The notes under the pieces are model-generated. The model made no database searches. It had not been told where the DNA came from and saw only the letters and a program-made list of their open reading frames with translations. A stretch of 7,860 bases of DNA from CAVZLD01 sp964522605. Its GTDB lineage: Bacteria > Planctomycetota > Planctomycetia > Pirellulales > Pirellulaceae. A program made the translations under genes and the position numbers. Shown one piece after another: positions 1-6,205 of this stretch (within the stretch, counting starts at the first letter, position 1; each line of letters begins with the position of its first letter). The stretch lies in the NCBI GenBank assembly GCA_964522605.1, contig CAZFWV010000318.1, positions 1-7,860 of the forward strand, written 5' to 3'.

Positions 1-2
1 TG

Positions 3-683
3 CGAGGTTCGTTCAGCGACCAGCGTTTGCAGAAGGCGGCGGAACAGATTCGGGCCGAGTGGACGCGGGCGCGCGTTCGTGCGATCAAAACGGGTCAGAT
101 TCAGGTCTTCCGCCACACGCTTTACTCCCGCAATTACGTCACGACGCCCGTTGCTTCGTATGAGGATGAGCTGGAGGCTGCTCCCTGGGTCGCCTACTCG
201 CCGCTCGGGGCGGGTGGAACGACGTCCGGCATGCCCTACGGTCAAGCCCCGTCATTGCAGAACCCGCTGCGCCAAAGTCCGCTCCGGCCGAACGCTTCCT
301 CGCCGAGTTCGGCAGGTCGCTCGCTGACGTCGACGGATCCCTCCGTTCGGCGCTGGCGTGAGCTACCCAAAGATGTGGTTTTTCTAGGTGCCGACGTTCA
401 GCTTGATCAGCGAACGTTGTCCCAATTGAACACATTGCCCACGGATCCGACGCTCGAAATGGCGGCCCTCTCGGAATCGGATGCGATGTCGTTTGCGGAG
501 ACAACGAGCGGCACGCCCGTGTTCTTCTATCCCGATGGTACGACATCAAACGTCCGCCTCGTGCTCACGAACGAGAAACAGCGTGTGGTCGAGGTTTGGT
601 TGCGCGGGCTGACCGGAACGGTTCGCGTCGGCCCAATTCAAGCACTTTCGCTCTACGGGACACCGGAGCAATCACTCCAATGA
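3..683 (+). CDS. gspH: GspH-like minor pseudopilin (5'-truncated by window edge)
   Basis: This is the C-terminal 226 residues of a GspH/FimT-type minor pseudopilin of the T2SS pseudopilus tip. The frame is open to the window edge. The TTG at 27 is not a credible start, because the residues before it continue the amphipathic helix that follows a prepilin transmembrane segment. The signal region (G|FTLxE) must lie upstream. What is seen: the helix pattern around residues 8-33 (QKAAEQIRAEWTRARVRAIK) is typical of GspH. The C-terminal beta region around 170-211 (VFFYPDGTTSNVRLVL, then LTGTVRVG) matches the family's 'F.pdG...tG.v.vg' ending. Between them, about residues 60-115, is a Gly/Ser/Pro/Thr-rich stretch that looks like an insert. 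The gene overlaps gspI by 4 nt (ATGA). The family call is strong from these motifs plus gene order; the symbol follows T2SS convention. Confidence 0.83.
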   Translation, partial: RGSFSDQRLQKAAEQIRAEWTRARVRAIKTGQIQVFRHTLYSRNYVTTPVASYEDELEAAPWVAYSPLGAGGTTSGMPYGQAPSLQNPLRQSPLRPNASSPSSAGRSLTSTDPSVRRWRELPKDVVFLGADVQLDQRTLSQLNTLPTDPTLEMAALSESDAMSFAETTSGTPVFFYPDGTTSNVRLVLTNEKQRVVEVWLRGLTGTVRVGPIQALSLYGTPEQSLQ

Positions 684-1615
684 AAAGTGGCCACCGTCTC
701 CGACCGTTTTCCGGTTTGTCGTTGCTGGAAGTTGTGCTGGCGATGGCGATTCTCGCCGGCGCTGTCGCGGTGTTGTCCCAGTTGGTTGGCTTGGGAGTGC
801 GCGCCGCGGGCCAAACGAGAGATCTGACGCAGGCACAGATGCTTGCCGAAAGCCTGATGTCCGAAGTCACGGCGGGGATCACCCCCGCAGAGCCGTTTGG
901 TCCGTCGGAGATCGAAGTGGGATGGTTGGGTACGGTGATCCTCCAACCGACGATTCACCCAGGAATCGTCCAGGTTGCTGTCGTCGTTGAGGAAAACACG
1001 AATTCGCGGCGCGCCGGGCGTTTCGTCTTGGCCCGCTGGATGCGTGATCCAACGCTCGAACTACCGACCGAGCCGGTCGAGGAAGAGGAAGCTGCGGATT
1101 CTGCGCTGCCCGATTCCGGATCGTCTGCCCAAACGCCCCCGGCGAACGACGACAATGGGTCGGGGCCCAACGCGGGTGGCGGCGGAACGAACATTGGGCC
1201 GCCCGGTGGTGGCGGAGGACGCGGTGATGCGGGCGGTCGCGGCGGCCGAGGGGGTCGTGGCGGCGGCGATGCCGGCCCGGGTGGCGATCGCGGTGGACGT
1301 GGTGGCCGGGGTGGCGGTGATGTGGGTCCTGGCGGGGGCCGCGGTGGTCGGGGTGGCGGAGACGCCGCGCCGGGCGGCGGCCGGGGCGGACGCGGTGGCG
1401 GTGATGCCGCACCGGGCGGCGGTCGAGGCGGCAATGCCGGTCCCGGGGGTGCCCGCGGCGGATTCGGCGGTCGCGGTGGGAATGCGGGGCCCGGCGGCGC
1501 TCGCGGTGGATTCGGCGGCAATGCGGGGCCCGGCGGCGCTCGCGGTGGGTTCGGCGGCGGAACTCCGACGCCCGGCGGCGGTGCTCCACCCGCTGGCGGA
1601 GATCCTCGACGATGA
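680..1615 (+). CDS. gspI: GspI-like minor pseudopilin with long Gly/Arg-rich C-terminal tail
   Basis: Predicted minor pseudopilin of 311 residues; family GspI proteins are usually about 120-130. The ATG at 680 is chosen because it overlaps the gspH stop (ATGA), has a GGAG at 666-669, and places a prepilin signal correctly. That signal has a basic leader, then G12|L13-SLLE with Glu17 at +5, then a hydrophobic helix to about residue 37. The in-frame start further upstream (596) would add 28 unlikely leader residues. Residues 13-125 form the recognisable pseudopilin, with the GspI-like stretch QTRDLTQAQMLAESLMSEV. An acidic linker (EPVEEEEAAD, about 131-140) leads to residues 166-303, a low-complexity Gly/Arg/Asp/Pro tail with tandem units. 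In residues 181-311 I count 18 Arg against 7 Asp, with no Lys or Glu. The tail is in frame and ends at the gspJ overlap, so it is probably translated. In the T2SS, GspI nucleates the I-J-K tip complex. Confidence 0.85.
   Translation: MKSGHRLRPFSGLSLLEVVLAMAILAGAVAVLSQLVGLGVRAAGQTRDLTQAQMLAESLMSEVTAGITPAEPFGPSEIEVGWLGTVILQPTIHPGIVQVAVVVEENTNSRRAGRFVLARWMRDPTLELPTEPVEEEEAADSALPDSGSSAQTPPANDDNGSGPNAGGGGTNIGPPGGGGGRGDAGGRGGRGGRGGGDAGPGGDRGGRGGRGGGDVGPGGGRGGRGGGDAAPGGGRGGRGGGDAAPGGGRGGNAGPGGARGGFGGRGGNAGPGGARGGFGGNAGPGGARGGFGGGTPTPGGGAPPAGGDPRR
1259..1432 (+). repeat. In-frame tandem repeat, GGGD-x-x-PGGGRGGR units, in gspI
   Basis: Imperfect tandem coding repeat in gspI residues 194-251. The first unit is 17 residues (194-210). 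Two 14-residue (42-nt) units follow at 1310-1351 (GGGDVGPGGGRGGR) and 1352-1393 (GGGDAAPGGGRGGR), then a shortened 13-residue unit at 1394-1432. The units differ at third codon positions, so they look old and held at the protein level rather than freshly slipped. Confidence 0.85.
1433..1558 (+). repeat. In-frame tandem repeat, NAGPGGARGGFGG units, in gspI
   Basis: Three copies of a 13-residue unit NAGPGGARGGFGG, at residues 252-267 (with an extra RGG), 268-280 and 281-293. The second and third copies (1481-1519 and 1520-1558) are exact 39-nt tandem copies apart from one silent difference (A at 1510, G at 1549). That near-identity indicates a recent duplication. The first copy (1433-1480) is more diverged at the DNA level. 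Confidence 0.9.
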
Positions 1616-2697
1616 ACGCCCCGCAACGCGCAACAGAGAAACGCGCCTTCACTTTGCTGGAAGTGATCCTCGCCGTCGCGCTGACGGCCGTCATCATGGT
1701 CCTGATTGCCGGCGCAATTGATATGCACCTGCGACAACTGACCACGCGTCGCTCCGGGATCGAAGAGGCTCAACTGGCCCGCGCCATCCTGCGCCGCATC
1801 GCGGATGACCTGCGTTCCGTGATTGTCAGTCGCGAAGGAGAAGGGGATTTAATGGCGGATATGGAGCAGCTCCTGCTCGGCGACGAGATGGACACCGACG
1901 CCATGTCCACGGAATCCGAAACGTCCAGCGCCGAAGAACTGACGGCCGCGGGCTTGCTGCCGGAGAAGTTGGGAATCTACGGAAGCGCCTACGAACTGCA
2001 TATCGATGTGAGCCGAATTCCGCGCTATGAAGAGTATGAATTGGCCATGGAAATGGGCGATTTTCTCTCGGCCGGATCGCTGGGCGATGTGAAAACCGTC
2101 TCCTATTTTCTGCTCGGTGGACCACCCCTTATGTACGGATCGCCCTACGGTACGGCCAGCGGTACGTCATCGCTTGGCTCCAGCCGCTACGCCACCGGCG
2201 CAAGCACGTATGGGACCTCCAGCTTGGGCACGGGTGGGTTCGGCTACGGCGCATCCGGATTCGGAACCACCGGTTCGACCTGGCAGAACGGATTTGCGAC
2301 CGAGAATTCCACCGGGCTGGCACGGCGCGTTGTCGATCGATCGACGATCCGGTTCGCGCAGGAAAACGGCGCGCTGCAGTGGCTGGATGAACAAGCCGAA
2401 CTGTTTGCCCCAGAAGTAATGGCGTTGGAGTTCGCGTACTTCGACGGTACGCAATGGTTAGTGGAATGGGATACCGAGCTGAACGGCGGACTTCCCGTTG
2501 CGGTGGAGATTCTCCTGATCGTGCACAGCGCGGATGATGTGCAGTCGGCGGGCAACGCGCTGACCGGCACCAACATCAACTACGATCAGATCGGCTCGGA
2601 ACACTTCTATCGACTGGTTGTCCAAATGCCAACGGCGGATCCGGTGACCGATGAACGGATGACCGGCAGCACACTGGGCACGGGGACGGGATTATGA
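1612..2697 (+). CDS. gspJ: GspJ-like minor pseudopilin
   Basis: Predicted minor pseudopilin of 361 residues, larger than typical GspJ (about 200). The ATG at 1612 overlaps the gspI stop (ATGA), with GGAG at 1598-1601. The prepilin signal reads KRA12|F13-TLLE17, with Glu at +5 followed by a hydrophobic helix to about residue 36. The residue before the cleavage site is Ala rather than the usual Gly. The C-terminal part carries a GspJ hallmark at about residues 270-302: FAYFDGTQWLVEWD, then LPVAVEILL, matching the 'Y.Dg..W...Wd....LP.aV' pattern. Two lineage-type insertions are visible: an acidic/Met-rich one at about 75-115, and a Gly/Ser/Thr/Tyr-rich one at about 170-235. GspJ would join GspI and GspK at the pseudopilus tip. 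It overlaps gspK by 4 nt. Confidence 0.86.
   Translation: MNAPQRATEKRAFTLLEVILAVALTAVIMVLIAGAIDMHLRQLTTRRSGIEEAQLARAILRRIADDLRSVIVSREGEGDLMADMEQLLLGDEMDTDAMSTESETSSAEELTAAGLLPEKLGIYGSAYELHIDVSRIPRYEEYELAMEMGDFLSAGSLGDVKTVSYFLLGGPPLMYGSPYGTASGTSSLGSSRYATGASTYGTSSLGTGGFGYGASGFGTTGSTWQNGFATENSTGLARRVVDRSTIRFAQENGALQWLDEQAELFAPEVMALEFAYFDGTQWLVEWDTELNGGLPVAVEILLIVHSADDVQSAGNALTGTNINYDQIGSEHFYRLVVQMPTADPVTDERMTGSTLGTGTGL
2119..2316 (+). other. Gly/Ser/Thr/Tyr-rich low-complexity insert in gspJ
   Basis: Residues about 170-235 of the GspJ-like protein form a low-complexity stretch of Gly, Ser, Thr, Ala and Tyr with loosely repeated motifs (YGTxS, SSLG, GxGTTG). It interrupts the beta region between the strand ending VSYFLLGG and the strand VVDRSTIRF. 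Unlike the GspI tail it has almost no charge. It is likely a disordered loop on the pseudopilin head. Confidence 0.7.
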
Positions 2698-4637
2698 ACG
2701 CTCGTCGCCATCAAGATGGGACTTCGCTTGGAGCCGAATCCGCGAGAGTTCCGCGGTGTTTTACCGGGGCAAGCCGCCGGAGCCGCGTGCGAATTCTCAC
2801 GACTTCGGAGACGCGTCGTCGAAATGCGCAGGTCCAAAGCCATCGCGCCGGATTCGCCTTGCTTGTCGTACTCCTCGTCGTCGCCCTGCTGGCACTCAGC
2901 GCCTACACGTTCTCGGACTTGATGACGACGGAGAATCAAAGCGCGCAACTAGCCGGCCGGCAACTTCAGGCTCGCGCTCTCGTCGATTCCGGCGCGTCCC
3001 ACGTGCGCTACTTCTTGGAACTGGACGAATTGACTCGGCAAGACCTCGGTGGCCTCTACCACAATCCGCAGTCGTTCCAGGCCCAGTTGGTGATTGACGA
3101 CGTCGGTCCCGCCGGCCGCGGACGGTTCACGATCGTCGCTCCCGAACAAGACTCGCTCGGATACTGGGGCGGATGGCGTTTTGGACTCGAGGATGAATCG
3201 GGTCGACTGAACATCAACGCGTTGAATCTCGATGCGGGCGATGTCATGGGAGACTTGGCCGGCGACGACGCGGCGATGGGGTCAGGCGACAACCGTGGCG
3301 GGGCGGGAAGCGGTGGCAGTGGCGGCGGGGGCGGTGGTGACCAAGGTGGCGGAGGTGGCGGCGACGAGGGACCATCCGGTGGATCCGCGGATCGAGCGGG
3401 AGGTGATCAGTCGGAAACGGCGAGCTTGATGGATCTCTCCGGCGAAGAACTGCTGATGAAACTGCCGGGCATGACGATCGACGTTGCCGACGCGATCCTG
3501 GATTGGATCGATGAAGACGATGAACCTCGTGAGTACGGCGCCGAGATCGAATACTATTCGAGCCTTGATCCGCCCTACTCGCCACGCAACGGTCCGATCG
3601 AGAGCATTGAAGAATTACTTCTGGTCCGCGGTCTCACGCCCGATCTGTTGTTTGGCCGCGACATCAATCGTAATGGCATGGTGGATTGGCACGAACAGCA
3701 GTTGCCGTTGTACATCGAAGGCGACCCTGGCGACGGCTCGATGGATCGCGGCTGGTCCGCCTATCTGACTCTGTACAGCATGGAAAAGAACGTGGATTCG
3801 GAGGGGAACCCACGGATTAATCTGATGGGGGATGATTTGCAGACGTTGTACGATGATCTGAGTCTGGTGTTGGAGCCGGCCTGGGTCACGTTCATCGTCG
3901 CCTACCGGCAAAGCGGGCCCTACCAAGAGAACGACGACGGGGACGATGGTGGCGATGAGGGGGGCGATGAGGGAGGCGGCCGGGGAGACGGCGGAAGCGG
4001 AGGAGGAGATCAGGAACCCGAAATCGAACCGGCCGGGACCCAATCGCTCGATTTGACCGCCAGCCCGAGTGAGCAGGGCAAGTTGACGCAGGTGCTGGAT
4101 TTGATTGGGGTCCGCGCGCGGGCCAAATTGCAGGACGGCGAGACGGTCATTCTGGAATCTCCGTTCTCCGAAGATCCGATCTCGATGGCCAGCTATCTTC
4201 CGGAACTCATGAATTACTGCACCGTCCGTGGGGAAAAGACCATCCCGGGGCGGATCAACATCAACCAGGCACCGCGGGCCGTTCTGGAAGCCATCCCCGG
4301 AATGTCTTTCGATATCGTCGAGGCGATTCTCAGTCAGCGCGATCCGGCGGGCAGCGAGTTGGATCCGGAATTGCAGCACGAAACTTGGCTGTTGACCCGG
4401 GGGATCGTTACCTTGGACGAGATGCGGGCGCTGATGCCGTTTGTCACCGCCGGAGGTGATGTCTACCGCGCCCAGGTGATTGGTTATTTTGACGAGGGCG
4501 AAGTTTTCTCGCGCGTCGAAGTCGTGATCGACGCTACCCCCGCCCTGCCCCGCGTATTACTCTGGAGAGATATCAGTCACCTGGGACGGGGATTTGCCCG
4601 AGAAACCCTGGGGATCGACTGGATGTCGTTACGTTGA
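2694..4637 (+). CDS. gspK: GspK-like minor pseudopilin with acidic Gly-rich inserts and EF-hand-like loop
   Basis: Predicted minor pseudopilin of 647 residues, about twice typical GspK (about 300-330). The ATG at 2694 overlaps the gspJ stop (ATGA). The prepilin signal is RAG53|F54-ALLVVLLVVALLALSA; position +5 is Val, not Glu, as is characteristic of GspK. The leader is unusually long (53 residues). A GTG at 2787 (codon 32) is an alternative start. Family motifs in order: WRFGLEDESGRLNINAL (161-177); KLPGMTIDVADAILDWIDED (256-275) followed by GAEIEYY; and GRININQAPRAVLEAIPGM (519-537), a helix-hairpin-helix-type segment. Two Gly/acidic low-complexity inserts lie at about 199-241 and 411-445. 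A 12-residue EF-hand-like loop lies at 323-334. In the T2SS, GspK caps the pseudopilus, and GspK of enterotoxigenic E. coli is known to bind calcium. Confidence 0.88.
   Translation: MNARRHQDGTSLGAESARVPRCFTGASRRSRVRILTTSETRRRNAQVQSHRAGFALLVVLLVVALLALSAYTFSDLMTTENQSAQLAGRQLQARALVDSGASHVRYFLELDELTRQDLGGLYHNPQSFQAQLVIDDVGPAGRGRFTIVAPEQDSLGYWGGWRFGLEDESGRLNINALNLDAGDVMGDLAGDDAAMGSGDNRGGAGSGGSGGGGGGDQGGGGGGDEGPSGGSADRAGGDQSETASLMDLSGEELLMKLPGMTIDVADAILDWIDEDDEPREYGAEIEYYSSLDPPYSPRNGPIESIEELLLVRGLTPDLLFGRDINRNGMVDWHEQQLPLYIEGDPGDGSMDRGWSAYLTLYSMEKNVDSEGNPRINLMGDDLQTLYDDLSLVLEPAWVTFIVAYRQSGPYQENDDGDDGGDEGGDEGGGRGDGGSGGGDQEPEIEPAGTQSLDLTASPSEQGKLTQVLDLIGVRARAKLQDGETVILESPFSEDPISMASYLPELMNYCTVRGEKTIPGRININQAPRAVLEAIPGMSFDIVEAILSQRDPAGSELDPELQHETWLLTRGIVTLDEMRALMPFVTAGGDVYRAQVIGYFDEGEVFSRVEVVIDATPALPRVLLWRDISHLGRGFARETLGIDWMSLR
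3288..3416 (+). other. Gly-rich acidic low-complexity insert 1 in gspK
   Basis: Residues about 199-241 consist mainly of Gly runs interspersed with Asp, Glu, Ser and Gln. I count 7 acidic residues and 2 Arg. The insert sits between the conserved GRLNINAL segment and the LPGMTIDVADAILDW segment. It is probably a flexible surface loop. Confidence 0.8.
3660..3695 (+). other. EF-hand/dockerin-like Ca-binding loop in gspK
   Basis: Residues 323-334 (DINRNGMVDWHE) fit the 12-residue EF-hand loop. Asp is at position 1, Asn at 3 and 5, Gly at 6, Val at 8, Asp at 9 and Glu at 12. It lies in a segment absent from the short proteobacterial GspK as I know it, just after the conserved EELLLVRGLTPDLLFG helix. 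Calcium binding is inferred from the pattern only. Confidence 0.65.
3924..4028 (+). other. Gly-rich acidic low-complexity insert 2 in gspK
   Basis: Residues about 411-445 are dominated by Gly, Asp and Glu (repeated DDGG and DEGG). I count 14 acidic residues against a single Arg. The insert lies between the strand ending FIVAYRQSGPY and the stretch beginning GTQSLDL. It is a probable disordered, strongly negative loop. Confidence 0.8.
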
Positions 4638-4656
4638 CCGCCGGGCCCACCGCTGC

Positions 4657-4662
4657 GGAGGA
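4657..4662 (+). promoter_or_regulatory. Shine-Dalgarno for the gspL-like gene
   Basis: GGAGGA is followed by 7 nt and then the ATG at 4670. It is the strongest ribosome binding site in the window. It lies in the only clear intergenic gap of the operon (4638-4669, 32 nt) and fixes the start of the next gene. Confidence 0.8.
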
Positions 4663-4669
4663 TTCCTGA

Positions 4670-6205
4670 ATGCCACGACTGATTGCCTTGGACTGGGATG
4701 ATCAAGAACTGCGTCTGGCGGTAGCTCAGCAGCAGGGCAAGGAGTTGACCTTGGAAGCCCTCCGGTCGATTCCCTTGGGGGATTCCGAGGGGCCGGGAGC
4801 GGCCGGCGAGAAGGCCCTGGTCGAACGATTGCGCAGCGCCGTGTCGGAGCTCCGTGGCCGACATGCCGACAGCGTCGCGGCGGTCCGCCGTGCGGATGTC
4901 GAACTGCGGCCCTTGAAGTTGCCGCCTGTACCCGCAGAAGAACTGCCGGACATGGTTCGGTTCCAGGCGCTCCGCGAATTCTCCGAACTCGCCGAAAACT
5001 GGCCGATCGATTTTTATCCCGTCGACGATGGAAGTGACCAGGAAGAGACCACCGTTTTGGCCGCGGCGATCTCTCCCGCACGCATGGCGGAGTTTCAGCG
5101 AGTCGTTGACGCCGCGGAACTCAAGCTGCGTCGCCTGGTGCTGCGTCCCTGTGCGGCCGCCGCCCTTGTTCCCGTCGTCGGTGGTGTCCCGGAGGCAGAG
5201 GTTCAGTTGATGGCGGACGATTTTGGCAGCGCCATTGAACTGACCGTGCTCCGCGAAAAGACCGCGATCTTCATGCGCACCGTTCAACCACCGGCCACGC
5301 AGGATCCGAACGGGCCCGAACGAGTGAATTACCTCGCGGGAGAGATTCGCCGTACGATCCTGGCCGTGCGCAATCAATTGGGCGGACATCCCGTCGAGCG
5401 AATTGTTGTGTTCGGGTCGGGAGACGCACACGAGAACCTGCGGCAGCGCTTGCAGGAACGACTCCAACTGGAAGTCCACGCGATCGATCCGCTCCATGCC
5501 TTTCGGCGAAGTCGGGAACTGCAACAGAATCTGCCGGAGTCGACCGGAGGTTTTGCTGCAGCGCTGGGCATGGTACTGGAACATTCGCAGCAGCAGCGTC
5601 CCGCGATCGATTTTCTGCATCCCCGGAAAGTGGCGCCGCCCAAATCACGAAGACGATTGTTCGCCGCGATTGGCTCCGGGGTCGGTCTGGTCGCCCTCTG
5701 CCTGTTGGCCGCGTTTTGGTGGTATCTGAGTTCACTCGATGACAAAATCGTGACACTGCAAAAGGAGCTGCAGCAGCTGGCACCAGAAGTGAAGACGGCA
5801 CAGCAAAAAATCTCGGAAGCCGGGGCGGTCCGCGAATGGACTCGCGGTGACATCAATTGGCTCGAACAGTTGCGCTATGTTTCGGAGCAACTTCCTCCGG
5901 CCGACCAGGCACGCGTCGAAGAATGGCGCGCCGTCGTTACGGCGAATGGAGAGGGCAACCTCGTGCTGGAAGGCTTGGTGGATGAACAGAGCACGATCGC
6001 TCAGATCGAACGCCAACTGCGCGGGGAGGACGATCGACGTCGCGTTCGAGGGGAAGGCGGTACGTTTGAGTTCCAGGATGAGAAGTATCCCTGGCGGTTC
6101 CGAGAAACGATGACGATCGTCACGGCGGATCCCAAGGCACGCGAAGCGGCCTCCCGCGCCGCGACGACGCCCCTGACGCGAGTTCCGCAGCGAGGCATGC
6201 AGTAA
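4670..6205 (+). CDS. gspL: GspL-like (PilM-PilN-like) T2SS inner-membrane platform protein
   Basis: Predicted bitopic inner-membrane protein of 511 residues. Residues 1-300 look like the cytoplasmic actin-like fold of PilM/GspL, starting RLIALDWDDQELRLAVA and including VERIVVFGSGDAHENL near 242-257. After AIDFLHP (312-318), the typical opening of PilN-like segments, comes a basic stretch (PPKSRRR). One transmembrane helix follows at about 330-353. Then there is a Gln/Lys/Glu-rich probable coiled coil (about 355-390) and a small periplasmic domain to about 490. GspL is known to correspond to a PilM plus PilN fusion, bridging the GspE ATPase to GspM and the pseudopilus; this gene fits that architecture and position. 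The phosphate-loop glycine of nucleotide-binding PilM (D-x-G) is replaced (LDWDD), so ATP binding is doubtful, as in GspL. Its stop overlaps the next ATG by one base (TAATG). Confidence 0.77.
   Translation: MPRLIALDWDDQELRLAVAQQQGKELTLEALRSIPLGDSEGPGAAGEKALVERLRSAVSELRGRHADSVAAVRRADVELRPLKLPPVPAEELPDMVRFQALREFSELAENWPIDFYPVDDGSDQEETTVLAAAISPARMAEFQRVVDAAELKLRRLVLRPCAAAALVPVVGGVPEAEVQLMADDFGSAIELTVLREKTAIFMRTVQPPATQDPNGPERVNYLAGEIRRTILAVRNQLGGHPVERIVVFGSGDAHENLRQRLQERLQLEVHAIDPLHAFRRSRELQQNLPESTGGFAAALGMVLEHSQQQRPAIDFLHPRKVAPPKSRRRLFAAIGSGVGLVALCLLAAFWWYLSSLDDKIVTLQKELQQLAPEVKTAQQKISEAGAVREWTRGDINWLEQLRYVSEQLPPADQARVEEWRAVVTANGEGNLVLEGLVDEQSTIAQIERQLRGEDDRRRVRGEGGTFEFQDEKYPWRFRETMTIVTADPKAREAASRAATTPLTRVPQRGMQ

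Noticed and set aside
1433..1558. CRISPR-like array
   Set aside because: The repeats are contiguous, without spacers, and in frame within gspI.
1190..1560. Possible G-quadruplexes on the + strand of the gspI tail
   Set aside because: The DNA is very G-rich, but runs of three or more G are mostly spaced irregularly with long loops. The composition follows from Gly codons, so no specific quadruplex could be supported.
955..1773. Pro-rich minus-strand frame opposite the gspI repeat tail
   Set aside because: Its Pro-Pro composition is simply the complement of the Gly codons in the gspI repeats. It has no start context or neighbour supporting it.
3615..4379. Minus-strand open frame of 254 residues opposite gspK
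   Set aside because: It is opposite conserved GspK motifs and has no recognisable motif itself.
4577..5620. Long minus-strand open frame (347 residues) antisense to the gspL-like gene
   Set aside because: It lies wholly opposite a well-supported gene, has no recognisable domain, and such frames are expected opposite GC-rich genes with strong codon bias.
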